A stretch of DNA of 64,000 nucleotides. It comes from Welwitschia mirabilis (taxonomy: Eukaryota > Gnetophyta > Gnetopsida > Welwitschiales). Below are positions 1 through 10,022 of this stretch, piece by piece (the stretch's first letter is position 1; each line of letters begins with the position of its first letter). The stretch lies in the NCBI GenBank assembly GCA_051453625.1, contig JBOZIK010000001.1:166938864-167002863 (forward strand). Reading direction: 5' to 3'. Below the pieces are notes generated by a model that was not told the origin of the DNA, did no database searches, and saw only the letters and a list, made by a program, of their open reading frames with translations. A program made the translations under genes and the position numbers.

Positions 1-340
1 AAATAATAAACTCTATGATAAACAAAATACTAATTACGATGGATTGTCCCTCACCATCAAAAACATAAATAAACATTTTTAACATAATTAAAACTCAAAT
101 TTGAGAATGTTTTGTTATACCGTGTTTATAACCACACAATTTAACTACATGATATAGCTAACTCATGGTTAAATAGCCTATATTAATATAGTGTATATAA
201 TAATAAGCTATTTTATAACCATTTACATTCGAATACAAAATAGGGATCGACACTTACTTATCGCTTAAAAGAGACTTCCAATACCTCAACTCATGAGATA
301 AACTCTTAAAGGAAAACTGAAGAATATCTTAATAAAAAAT
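1..340. other. AT-rich DNA, no gene seen
   Basis: AT-rich sequence with no convincing reading frame on either strand and no recognisable transposon motif. It lies beside the promoter-like ABRE cluster, so it could be the start of a gene running off the left edge, but nothing in the bases shows one. Confidence 0.5.
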
Positions 341-368
341 TGAGGTAGGCCAGACGTGAAGCTGAGCT

Positions 369-539
369 ACGTGTGTCCAGCTGAGAAACCTAAAGATATG
401 AACTGCTTTCGAGCCAGATATTTCTTAAAGTCTTCTTCAACATTTGTCCTAAGGCTCCTATGCTGCCACGTGGAACCAAAGTTCAAGAGCCTCACGATAG
501 ATAATCCAACTTCAAACTTTTGTCCTTGTACGACGTGGC
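369..539. promoter_or_regulatory. Cluster of G-box/ABRE-like sites
   Basis: Three ACGT-core elements fall within 171 bp: ACGTGT at 369-374, a perfect CACGTG G-box inside GCCACGTGGA at 465-474, and GACGTGGC at 532-539. In plants this core is bound by bZIP (ABF/AREB) and bHLH factors, and multiple copies are typical of abscisic-acid or stress-responsive promoters. The stretch is richer in GC than its flanks. An A/T run resembling a TATA region lies at about 615-632, followed by a CG-containing tract, but no coding frame follows on either strand. The two overlapping short frames here (356-598 + and 367-591 -) have no recognised domain. Orientation and target gene are unknown. Confidence 0.4.
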
Positions 540-1214
540 TGGTACTGGTCTGCAAATTTGGATCAATCCTAACTGTCCATCTGCTTGCCACGGGATAGCG
601 GGGACTAAAAGAAAAATAAATAAATATTTAAATCCGTACATGTGCTGGCACTCTGCGCTCACCGACTTTACACCTTGCACGGCAAGAGACTACTAAGTTT
701 CTAGTCAAGGACGTTATGCATTACTTTGAAACTTAAGAACAGATTGTTTAACCCTGGCAAACCCCTATTAGTTCACACCAAAAGTTATTATAAGACTAAG
801 AAAACAATAATGTTTTGTGAAAAAGATATGTTAAACAACTCTCCATTTACTCCAAAAACGATAACTATCTGTACCCACCCCTTCGAAGGCTCAAAAGAAA
901 TCCAAAAGGCTAGTAGGTTCTTAACTTTCAAAGCTAAAGTGGAATAAATAATGTAAAGCTAAAATCTATCACAGAAAAAAAACAAAAGGAAAGCAGAAGA
1001 GAGAGTTATTTACTGCCCTCCATAGTTAAATAGAGGCTACACAAATAACATGCTTAACCAAATTCTTAAACCTTAGTGCTATGCTCTTTAAAAGGTTTTG
1101 AAGCTTTATAAATAATGATACTAAAACTAGAATTGAATTTTGTTCAATTCTTTAAAACACACAAGATTTATAGGACAAGGTTACTATAAATTTTTGTATC
1201 TGGAAAACATTCTT
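540..1214. other. No gene recognised
   Basis: Moderately AT-rich sequence with short frames only (for example 726-947 on the + strand, 73 codons) that show no known motif. It may be transcribed leader or intron of an unseen gene linked to the ABRE cluster, but the bases do not establish that. Confidence 0.4.
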
Positions 1215-1540
1215 AATATTGTGACTATGATGGCGATGCACACCCATAGGCGCTGCAGAGGGCGGCTGTCGGTGGAGGAAGGCGCCAGAGAACAAGGTGC
1301 ACAGGGATTGAAATGCCTACAAACAGCAAGCATAAAAACATGAACACGAGAGTGTGAAGGAGAGGGTAGAGGTGTAGTCACAAACGGAGAGCATCAAGAA
1401 AACGCAAAAGACATAGAGGAAAAAGGAGGAAGAATGGGAGAACGCGAGGAACGAAAGAAAACGCACAACGCAAGAACAGGAGAACGCAATGGAAGAGGTC
1501 AGCCGAGGAAGGAGCAGAAAGAAAAAAAGGAAAAAGTCTA
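1215..1540. other. GC-rich, purine-biased tract, possible gene fragment
   Basis: A stretch with many CpG sites (gcgctgcag, ggcgcc, several aacgc) interrupts AT-rich DNA. From about 1340 to 1540 the + strand is almost entirely purine-rich (gga/gaa runs), so the - strand is a CT-rich tract like those seen in plant 5' untranslated leaders. A - strand frame at 1184-1381 (65 codons) has no recognised domain. It could be the leader or first exon of a - strand gene that has lost its body, or a captured gene fragment. CpG retention argues that it has not been methylated for as long as the retroelement DNA. Confidence 0.3.
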
Positions 1541-2068
1541 GGTTTTTTTTTTAATTATTATTTTTATTTTTTCTTTTTTCTTAAAGGCATTTAAAAAAAT
1601 AAATATTTTTTTAAAAAATAAAGTTATACATTTGATTTTTTTAAAAAAAAGCTTATGAAAAAGTTTTTTCTTAGATAGGAGTTTTCCTTTCAAACTATTA
1701 ATTAGGATTACATCTTATGTTTACAAAAAAACAATGTTTTTCTTGTAACTAAAAAAACTTTTTTCAAAATTGATTTGGAAATCATGTTTAAAATCTAGTC
1801 TTTGTGTAGTTTAGGCATTAAATTTACATTATTATTGGCACTCCACTTTACTCATTTTTCATTCCCTTAAAAAAAATAAACAAAAATTTCTATATTCTGA
1901 AAAAGGAAAAAAATATATGTTTTGTTAGAATTTTGTTGGATTTTTATCATTATTAAGTCCTAGATTTTTAGATTAGAACTCATTTATATGCATTTAAATT
2001 TTCGTTATAAGCAAAACTTTTAGGCCTAAAATAAATTGCAAGAAAATATCACAACATAAGGGAACTCT
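1541..2068. other. AT-rich DNA, no gene seen
   Basis: T- and A-run rich sequence without a reading frame or transposon motif. Nothing else recognisable. Confidence 0.5.
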
Positions 2069-2265
2069 GTCAAAATAAAATCAGTCAATCATAGTCAAAC
2101 TAATCAAAGTTAGTCAAAGCTCAGTCAAAGTTAATCAAATTGAGTCAACTTAGTCAAACTGTCAAATTTAGTCAAAATCAGTCAAATTGAGTCAAATGAT
2201 ATCAGTCAAAGTAAGTCTAAGTTAACCAGAGTTAAACATAGTCAAAGTTGGTCAACTTCAGTCAA
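2069..2265. repeat. Array of GTCAA motifs (W-box-core rich)
   Basis: GTCAA occurs 15 times in 197 bp, mostly as aGTCAAA with irregular spacing of about 8-20 bp; degenerate units such as aatcaaa and gttaacc fill some gaps. The complement, TTGAC, is the core of the W-box bound by WRKY factors, so the array is either a degenerate minisatellite or a dense set of binding sites. Irregular spacing suggests an old tandem repeat that has drifted. No gene lies close by. Confidence 0.7.
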
Positions 2266-2522
2266 AACGTAATCAATCATTAAGTTTAGCTTAGACTCGT
2301 TCAAATCGCTGTTAAACCACCAAAGTCACCTTGCATAACATTAGAACTAATCCACCAATTACGGGCAATAAAAAATCTCGTAAATAGTGACCTACTTAGA
2401 GAGGAAACTTTTGAAACGGCTCATATAGAAAGTTTGCGTTAATATGTCATTTATCTCGTAATGGCTTTATATGAGAAATTTATAATGAAGGCCATGAATA
2501 TTTTAAACTAAATGAAATTTTA
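2266..2522. other. AT-rich DNA, no gene seen
   Basis: Short stretch between the GTCAA array and an assembly gap. No reading frame or repeat recognised. Confidence 0.5.
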
Positions 2523-3387
2523 NNNNNNNNNNNNNNNNNNNNNNNNNNNNNNNNNNNNNNNNNNNNNNNNNNNNNNNNNNNNNNNNNNNNNNNNNNNNNN
2601 NNNNNNNNNNNNNNNNNNNNNNNNNNNNNNNNNNNNNNNNNNNNNNNNNNNNNNNNNNNNNNNNNNNNNNNNNNNNNNNNNNNNNNNNNNNNNNNNNNNN
2701 NNNNNNNNNNNNNNNNNNNNNNNNNNNNNNNNNNNNNNNNNNNNNNNNNNNNNNNNNNNNNNNNNNNNNNNNNNNNNNNNNNNNNNNNNNNNNNNNNNNN
2801 NNNNNNNNNNNNNNNNNNNNNNNNNNNNNNNNNNNNNNNNNNNNNNNNNNNNNNNNNNNNNNNNNNNNNNNNNNNNNNNNNNNNNNNNNNNNNNNNNNNN
2901 NNNNNNNNNNNNNNNNNNNNNNNNNNNNNNNNNNNNNNNNNNNNNNNNNNNNNNNNNNNNNNNNNNNNNNNNNNNNNNNNNNNNNNNNNNNNNNNNNNNN
3001 NNNNNNNNNNNNNNNNNNNNNNNNNNNNNNNNNNNNNNNNNNNNNNNNNNNNNNNNNNNNNNNNNNNNNNNNNNNNNNNNNNNNNNNNNNNNNNNNNNNN
3101 NNNNNNNNNNNNNNNNNNNNNNNNNNNNNNNNNNNNNNNNNNNNNNNNNNNNNNNNNNNNNNNNNNNNNNNNNNNNNNNNNNNNNNNNNNNNNNNNNNNN
3201 NNNNNNNNNNNNNNNNNNNNNNNNNNNNNNNNNNNNNNNNNNNNNNNNNNNNNNNNNNNNNNNNNNNNNNNNNNNNNNNNNNNNNNNNNNNNNNNNNNNN
3301 NNNNNNNNNNNNNNNNNNNNNNNNNNNNNNNNNNNNNNNNNNNNNNNNNNNNNNNNNNNNNNNNNNNNNNNNNNNNNNNNNNNNNNN
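2523..3387. other. Assembly gap (865 N)
   Basis: Run of N. Its right edge is a (CA)n microsatellite, a common reason for assembly breaks. Reading frames crossing it are not real. Confidence 0.99.

Positions 3388-3426
<39 letters not shown>
3388..3426. repeat. (CA)n microsatellite
   Basis: About 19 perfect AC dinucleotides followed by an A-run. The true length is unknown because the tract begins at the gap edge. Confidence 0.97.
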
Positions 3427-3430
<4 letters not shown>

Positions 3431-4583
3431 AAAAGCTATATTAGGGAAAAACTAAATTATTAATAAGAAAAGATCAAATTGGATTAAATGAACATACATA
3501 ATAAAGGAATTAAACTACTATAAGTCTTGTGACGCTATGTTGATCTTTGGTTCTAAAGATTTCATATTGTACATATGGGAAGTTAAGAGTCCTAGGAGTT
3601 AGTAATTTTTAAACATTAAAGGTTTTTGTTTATAGAACTTGATTCACAACCTTCCTTTCCCTGAAGACTTAAGTTCATGTTATTAGGAATAACAATCTAG
3701 GGATCTTTTACTACTAACTTTTTATTTCATGATATCCATTTTTTAAGAAATAATATAAAATATTATATTTCTCCAAACTTTCTTCTTGTTTTGATTCTTG
3801 CTTTTTTATTGGAAAGCTGTAAGACTTTTATCACTAATTCCCAATCTACTTGTACATACTTGGTATAAGTATTATAATGCTTTTCAAAATATGTTATAAT
3901 TGAAAAATAATTCTCATAGTGTATAGTCTTTAAATACCTCATCATCTATTAAATCATGTTACCCTTTGAATTGCATCTTAAGAGATGTTCTATTTTTTAT
4001 GCCATCAATTTTAGTTAATATTAAATTGCATAGTTTAACAAACAAAGATTATTTTTGAATTTCATCCTTTACTTAAAAGATGTATTTAGAATATGTAATA
4101 GACAAATTTCCACATTAGTTATTTTTCCAATTTTCAATAAATGATATTACTTATTCATCATTAACATCAATCATTAATGTCTGCTTCATTGTTCTATGTG
4201 AAATCATGCACATATCTCATATAATTAAATAATTTAAGAACTTTAGATATTATGATTTTCTAAATGAGATTTTCTATGTATTAGGACTTAATGTTCAAGC
4301 AAGGATATTTTACCAAGTGATATGGTCATAATGGTGGGCAAATCTTGCAATATTTTCATTTTTGTAATAATACTATTTTATTGAAGTTATTAACGATTCC
4401 TAACACTAATGTCTAATAAGATAAAATAAAAAATATTTATAGTAACCTTATTCTTAGGGAAAATTTTCGCATACTATCCCATCATTATCTTTAATTACAT
4501 ATTTTTATTATTTCTCAGTAGGTCAGTGTCTAAAAGAACTACTTATTTTAAATTATTAGAAGTGATTTAGTGGTCCATCAGAC
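3427..4583. other. AT-rich DNA, no gene seen
   Basis: Low-GC sequence with only short frames (a 60-codon - strand frame at 3763-3945 has no motif). No transposon protein motif recognised. Confidence 0.5.
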
Positions 4584-5156
4584 NNNNNNNNNNNNNNNNN
4601 NNNNNNNNNNNNNNNNNNNNNNNNNNNNNNNNNNNNNNNNNNNNNNNNNNNNNNNNNNNNNNNNNNNNNNNNNNNNNNNNNNNNNNNNNNNNNNNNNNNN
4701 NNNNNNNNNNNNNNNNNNNNNNNNNNNNNNNNNNNNNNNNNNNNNNNNNNNNNNNNNNNNNNNNNNNNNNNNNNNNNNNNNNNNNNNNNNNNNNNNNNNN
4801 NNNNNNNNNNNNNNNNNNNNNNNNNNNNNNNNNNNNNNNNNNNNNNNNNNNNNNNNNNNNNNNNNNNNNNNNNNNNNNNNNNNNNNNNNNNNNNNNNNNN
4901 NNNNNNNNNNNNNNNNNNNNNNNNNNNNNNNNNNNNNNNNNNNNNNNNNNNNNNNNNNNNNNNNNNNNNNNNNNNNNNNNNNNNNNNNNNNNNNNNNNNN
5001 NNNNNNNNNNNNNNNNNNNNNNNNNNNNNNNNNNNNNNNNNNNNNNNNNNNNNNNNNNNNNNNNNNNNNNNNNNNNNNNNNNNNNNNNNNNNNNNNNNNN
5101 NNNNNNNNNNNNNNNNNNNNNNNNNNNNNNNNNNNNNNNNNNNNNNNNNNNNNNNN
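4584..5156. other. Assembly gap (573 N)
   Basis: Run of N; contents unknown. Confidence 0.99.
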
Positions 5157-7080
5157 GATAATGTTAATTATTGAAAATTATTGTCAATAGTATCTTCAAC
5201 TAAGAAGAGGTTGGAGACAATTTGTAGTCTCATGTTTAATGTAATTTAGCGTGGCTTTAAAAAGGAGCATATTACTGAACTTGATAGATTTATTGATTAT
5301 AATTATCTTAATTAAATGTAAAAACATAAGAAGACATTCCATACATCAAAAAATACACCAAACACATCATTTAAATAGATCATTAACTTCTTTTATAATA
5401 TGGGTTTTTATTATTAAAAAAAAGTTTCACATTTAATATAATAAAAGGAAATAAAATAGTAGTTCCATTAGGGGGATACTCAGCTTTCACTTATCATGTA
5501 ATGGGTTCAAACTTTTAAATCCCTTTCTTGGCATATAGTGAGGCCTTGGATATAAAGAAATCATTTGTCTATGTGATCTAGTTACTATACTCTAAAGGGA
5601 GTTACAGTAATTAACAAGTTTCAAGTTTGACATCCCAATAACGTATGTGATAAAGATTAGTGATGTTAATTTTTATGCTTTATTATCTATGTGCTAACAA
5701 TATTTTATTTATTTATTTTTTGACTTCTAATTATATATTGCAATTGTCTTGTGAACATAAGAAAAAATAATTTGAAATGATAAATTTTAATAACTTTAGT
5801 TACATTTTAGGAATATGATTTGAAACCATGATGTTGAGATTTTCCTCAACTTGTATATATCATAAATACGCAACTAGAATTAGAATACAAGATTTAATGC
5901 ATATTCTTATTCTAATAAACTATCATTATCTTATAAATGTTAAGTACAAGAGCAAGTGGATCTTGATTTCCTAGTAGTTACTCATGTTTTTGATATTTTT
6001 AAAAAAGCTATGTTTGGATTTCCTAACTATAAGGGATGAGTAAGTGCTATCATCTTGGGTATTAAGATATTATTCAAGGTTAGAACTTATTTTTAAAATT
6101 TCGCATGGAAATTCTAACATAGATGTATATTAATAATACTTCTAAAAAAATTATACCAAATGGAGAAGTTTCTTTGGAAGAGCTAAGCATATTAACATTA
6201 AAGAACATATCATTAAAGGAGGCTATTATAGATACAAATGTTTGTTTGGTTTGTAATTTTATTATTAATTAGTTTGTGGATCTCTTTGTTAAGAGAACAC
6301 TCCATTAAACGTTTAAAGTAGCTTTTACACATGATAAAACATTTTTAGACTTGATTACACATGACATGTTATTAAATCTTATGTACATGATAAACTTCTT
6401 TAGAGTTGATTGCAAGGGACATAGTATTAGATCTTATTCTACATTTTATTCGACATAAAGTCGTATAGTTTTATTGAGGTCTCGTTTCTGCAAGTCTTAC
6501 GTTCAAGACCTCTTCATTATCATTCTTATTACAAACTTTTCTTATTCCTCAATTGATATTATGGTTCCCTAATTCTAGAATACAAGGAACCAAGGAAATA
6601 GATTCCCCTTCTCCAATTTAGGATCTCACTAAGTCTCGAACAAATTTTGGGATTTCGCTAAGTCTTGAATAAATTCGAGAAGATATTAATTTCCATTTCG
6701 TAAATTGAATTGTTGGATTTAATGCCTAAGAATGAATTCATAATACCATTCAGTGGCGGTGCCTTGTCGCCAAAGGTTTCTCTCTTAAGTGGGTGTGGCT
6801 TGTCCATGATGGTTGTTTTATGTTATAACACATTAGACCTTATAATCAATACACTATAAGACTTAGGTTCTTACTCGGCTTTCACATTATCAAGAATAGA
6901 CAGTTCAAAGTGTAAGCCTAGAAGCATTGTCTTTGAGCTTATCTTCTCTATCATTGAATGCACTTAGCATTGGATGTGGCTAAGCCCTACATATAAAGTG
7001 AGGGGGGAATTAATGATTATGCTTATGAATATGACATGCATATGAAGAAGAAGAAAAGGTTGAGAAGACACATTGATTGA
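5157..7080. other. AT-rich DNA upstream of the HIPP gene, no gene seen
   Basis: AT-rich, no coding frame with a recognisable motif. A purine run (aaagtgaggggggaatt, about 6995-7012) looks like a retroelement polypurine tract, and 6720-7010 could be an old LTR edge, but I found no partner repeat. Two spots (about 5503 and 6511) loosely resemble a pol III B box, without an A box, so I do not call a SINE. Confidence 0.4.
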
Positions 7081-7224
7081 TTAAAGTGAGGGAATACTAA
7101 ACAAAAAGCTTGCCATCCAAACTCGAAATCTCCTTTTGCGCCCACGACATGACTACGCAACAAAAACAAGCAACGAAAGACAGAAGGGAAATGACAGAGC
7201 GATAATGAAGGGCATCTCAAATGT

Positions 7225-7230
7225 ACGTGG
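7225..7230 (+). promoter_or_regulatory. ACGTGG, ABRE-like core upstream of HIPP gene
   Basis: ACGTGG lies about 200 bp upstream of the TATA-like box of the HIPP gene. Several family members respond to abscisic acid, drought or cold, so an ABRE is plausible, but a single 6-mer is weak evidence. Confidence 0.25.
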
Positions 7231-7426
7231 ACATTCTTCCTTGGACTCCTCCGTGCCAGAACAATTCCTTGCTGCTCCTTCTGCGCCACCGAAACGCAAA
7301 CCCTCTTCCTCTCCACCCACAGCAACTCTGCAATTCCTTTCCCGATTCCACTCGCTGACGCCATCTGTATGCCTGCGGTGCCACAATCCGCTACCACCGC
7401 AATTATTGGGGCCCCTCTGGGAGCTC

Positions 7427-7434
7427 TATAAGTA
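7427..7434 (+). promoter_or_regulatory. TATA-like box of the HIPP gene
   Basis: TATAAGTA lies 63 bp upstream of the chosen ATG. Plant transcription usually starts about 30 bp downstream of TATA, which would put the start near 7455-7465 in the CT-rich segment and give a short leader of about 30 nt. The surrounding 7100-7440 segment is richer in GC than the flanks, as expected for a core promoter attached to this gene. Confidence 0.5.
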
Positions 7435-7489
7435 AACACTCCTCATCAACATTCTTCTCTGATTGTTCTCCTTCAACTCGCTCATTATC

Positions 7490-7945
7490 ATGGGAATTCT
7501 GGCCCTTCTCTCAGATCTCCTGGACACCGCGGCGTCCATCAAAACGAAGAAACGCAAGCAGTTTCGGACGGTGGACGTGCGCGTGAAGCTGGACTGCGAG
7601 GGATGCGAGCGGAGGGTGAGAAACGCGATGAAATCGATGAAGGGAGTGAAGAAAGTGGAGGTCGAGCGGAAGAATCACAGGGTCTCTGTCAGCGGTTTCG
7701 TCGACCCGAAGAAAGTGTTGGAAAGGGTGCGCAGAAGCACGGGACGGAAGGCAGAGCCATGGCCTTTTACGCCTCATTTCTTGTCTGTTGCGCCGTACGC
7801 GCCCGGCGCCTATGACAAGAAGGCGCCTGCCGGGCTGGTCAGAAACATTGAGTTCCCCAACCCGCCGATGCCTTACCATGAGGTGTATTCTAACACTGCT
7901 GCCTTCTTCAGTGACGACAACCCTCATGCTTGTTCTATCATGTAG
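7490..7945 (+). CDS. Heavy-metal-associated isoprenylated plant protein (HIPP)
   Basis: Predicted 151-residue metal-binding protein of the HIPP family, vascular-plant proteins thought to act as metallochaperones or metal sensors and tied to cadmium, drought and cold responses. The ATG at 7490 gives MGILALLSDLLD, the expected N-terminus; a TTG-started frame from 7463 would add nine unrelated residues and is rejected. Residues 18-24 (KTKKRKQ) form a basic patch that could serve nuclear import. The HMA domain covers about 26-88 with the metal site LDCEGC (Cys36 and Cys39). A conserved WPF segment and YDKKAPAG follow (about 91-115), then SDDNPHAC and the CaaX box CSIM (148-151); a terminal Met favours farnesylation at Cys148, hence membrane attachment. 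Length is normal. The frame runs without an intron, whereas many relatives are split. The gene is much richer in GC and CpG than everything around it. AATAAT at 8013-8018 is a possible weak poly(A) signal. The paralogue cannot be fixed by eye; the nearest resemblance is to the short single-HMA group containing Arabidopsis HIPP26. Confidence 0.93.
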   Translation: MGILALLSDLLDTAASIKTKKRKQFRTVDVRVKLDCEGCERRVRNAMKSMKGVKKVEVERKNHRVSVSGFVDPKKVLERVRRSTGRKAEPWPFTPHFLSVAPYAPGAYDKKAPAGLVRNIEFPNPPMPYHEVYSNTAAFFSDDNPHACSIM

Positions 7946-8050
7946 ATGGTTTAGGAGGTATGCATCAGGCAACCTTTGTTTTGTTACCTTTGTATATCCC
8001 TTTTATCGTAGTAATAATGTAAGAGGGTCATTATTGAGGAAATTAGTATA

Positions 8051-9782
8051 GTAAGGAGGGCATCTCAAGGTGTTAATTAAATTTAGTGGGATTATTAGAT
8101 GTCAATTGTTAGAGGTAGTATTTTATTTGAATATCATGCATAGCTTATAGCTACTAATTATGGAGATGATTAGCAATAATCGATTTTTGTGAGCGGGCTT
8201 TATGCTTAAATGATGCATTTATTTTAGCTTAAAATAAGCTTTAGGATTTGAATTTAAGCAATACTCATTTAGCTTAACTTTGTTAACATCCAATCAGAAA
8301 TCTTATTTGCCTACAACAAACCATTTTAAATTTCTTTTAATTAATCTATTTGATTAAAGAATGATTTAGATTATTAGTTGAGGGAACCTCGACTTTCTCA
8401 TCAGCATTTTGTTTGTCTCATGAATTATCCTATTAAAAATAATATAGCATAAATAAATGTAATGAAATAAAAATATGATTATATTTTATTTTTATTTTGA
8501 TAATTGAAAACCTTGTGTATGAGTTCTGCAAGTGATGTTGATCTCTAGAACCTGAAGAATGATGCCTCTTTATTTAATTTTAACATTAAAGCTCTCATAG
8601 ACCTTTTGTTTAATGAGAATGAGCTTGAACTTTGTCTTCAATGCATCTGGAATCTTTTTTTTCCATTGAATGTTGGAAAGATCCCTTTCTAAAAACCTAG
8701 AAGTTGTTTGTGTCACCTACAGTGTAATTCTTCATGTGGATCTTGATACATAATACATTATGGGGGAATCCATCAATTGGGAAATCTTTTAAGTACTTGG
8801 GAAATATTTTAAGCACATCTCATTTCTACCCTTAGTTCTTTATGAATGAAACTATCACTCATGTCTTTTGTATTGCTAAGTAGGATTACTCTTAGGCATT
8901 TAAGTGCATGAACTCACACCTTCACAATGTGCATTCTATTTTGATTAGCATTGGTGAGCATTCCAATCAAGCTCATTATTGGCAATGGACATCCCTAAGA
9001 TGCTAAGTTTTATTTGATTTATGAAAGCTTTAGAATGATGCCATCATTACGGGCTTTGATTATTGGAGTTTTCCTTTGTCCTCTAAAATTACTATTATGC
9101 AAAGTCCTAAACTTCAAATCCTAAACGACTCCCTTCATGTCAAATGAGTTATGAATATAGAGTTCGTCTTTAACATGGAATCCTTCATAGCCTAAGTGCT
9201 AAATCTAGCATATTATTTCTTCTTAATTGTTATTTAATATTCATTGGATATTAAATGCCATATTTTATTTACTCTATCATAATGCCACATTTAAATATTT
9301 ATTATACTAGAAGAAAATTTATTACATATTTTTTTGTTTTTGTCATTTTTTATCATCATGAACATCTTGTGAATGCATTTATATCATCTAAATTATTCAA
9401 ACATCACTTTGTGATCTCAAAATCTATAAAACCTATTCACGTCCATTTTTAATAAAAATCTTTAAATGTGAATGATTTTTTTCCCTATAAACTCATCATC
9501 CAAAACATCCATTTACCATTTGTCAAAAAATATTTTTCTACTATGGTCTAATATTTAGATATTTTATACATTTCGATGATTTATTCGATTAGAAGTGTTC
9601 TTTCATAAGAGGTTTAACATTTCTTTTCACTTGAATATTTTAATTATGCCAATTTTACTACTTTATAAAAGCTTTCTTAAAGCACTTACATTGATATTTA
9701 ACAATCATGCATTATCGAATAATAAATTTGTAATAACTTTAAAAAAAATACTTATGATTTTGTTTTTATTAGAATTTTTCAA
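8051..9782. other. AT-rich DNA downstream of HIPP, no gene seen
   Basis: No coding frame longer than about 65 codons and no recognisable transposon protein motif on either strand. Confidence 0.5.
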
Positions 9783-10022
9783 GAATTAAACTCACAACAA
9801 CAAAGTCACAAGAGCATTGCTCTATCATAAGGATGTTTTTTCAAAGGATATAATCATCATTTTATGTTGTTAAACTTGAAATTTTTACTAACTATACTTT
9901 TCTTTGGAGCATAGCCATTATAATCATCCTAATGAATGATTTAATTGTGCATGAGACTCATATAAGTTCTTATGGTAAAAAAGACATCCAAAGGTTTAAA
10001 CTTCTGACCTCTTAAATGGAGG
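9783..10022 (+). repeat. Dispersed repeat, copy 1
   Basis: Two blocks match a second locus at 12863-13369. Block A (9783-9835, gaattaaactcacaacaac to ggatg) is nearly identical to 12863-12914, including agtcacaagagcattgctct. Block B (9934-10022, starting gaatgatttaattgt and ending near cttaaatgga) matches 13284-13369 less closely. Same order and same strand at both loci. The family is unrecognised; it is probably an old non-coding transposon copy. Confidence 0.7.

Noticed and set aside
2480-3444. Long frames across the N run on both strands
   Set aside because: They consist almost wholly of unknown residues from N plus Cys-Val or Thr-His repeats of the (CA)n tract.
5495-5525. tRNA-derived SINE suggested by gggttcaaac
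   Set aside because: Only a loose B-box match; no A box at the right distance, no tail and no target duplication.
7463-7489. Upstream TTG start for the HIPP gene
   Set aside because: It would add nine residues with no family similarity; the ATG at 7490 gives the expected N-terminus and plants rarely start at TTG.
7023-8051. Other long frames overlapping the HIPP locus on both strands
   Set aside because: They are shadows caused by high GC and low stop density in the real gene and its promoter; none has a domain.
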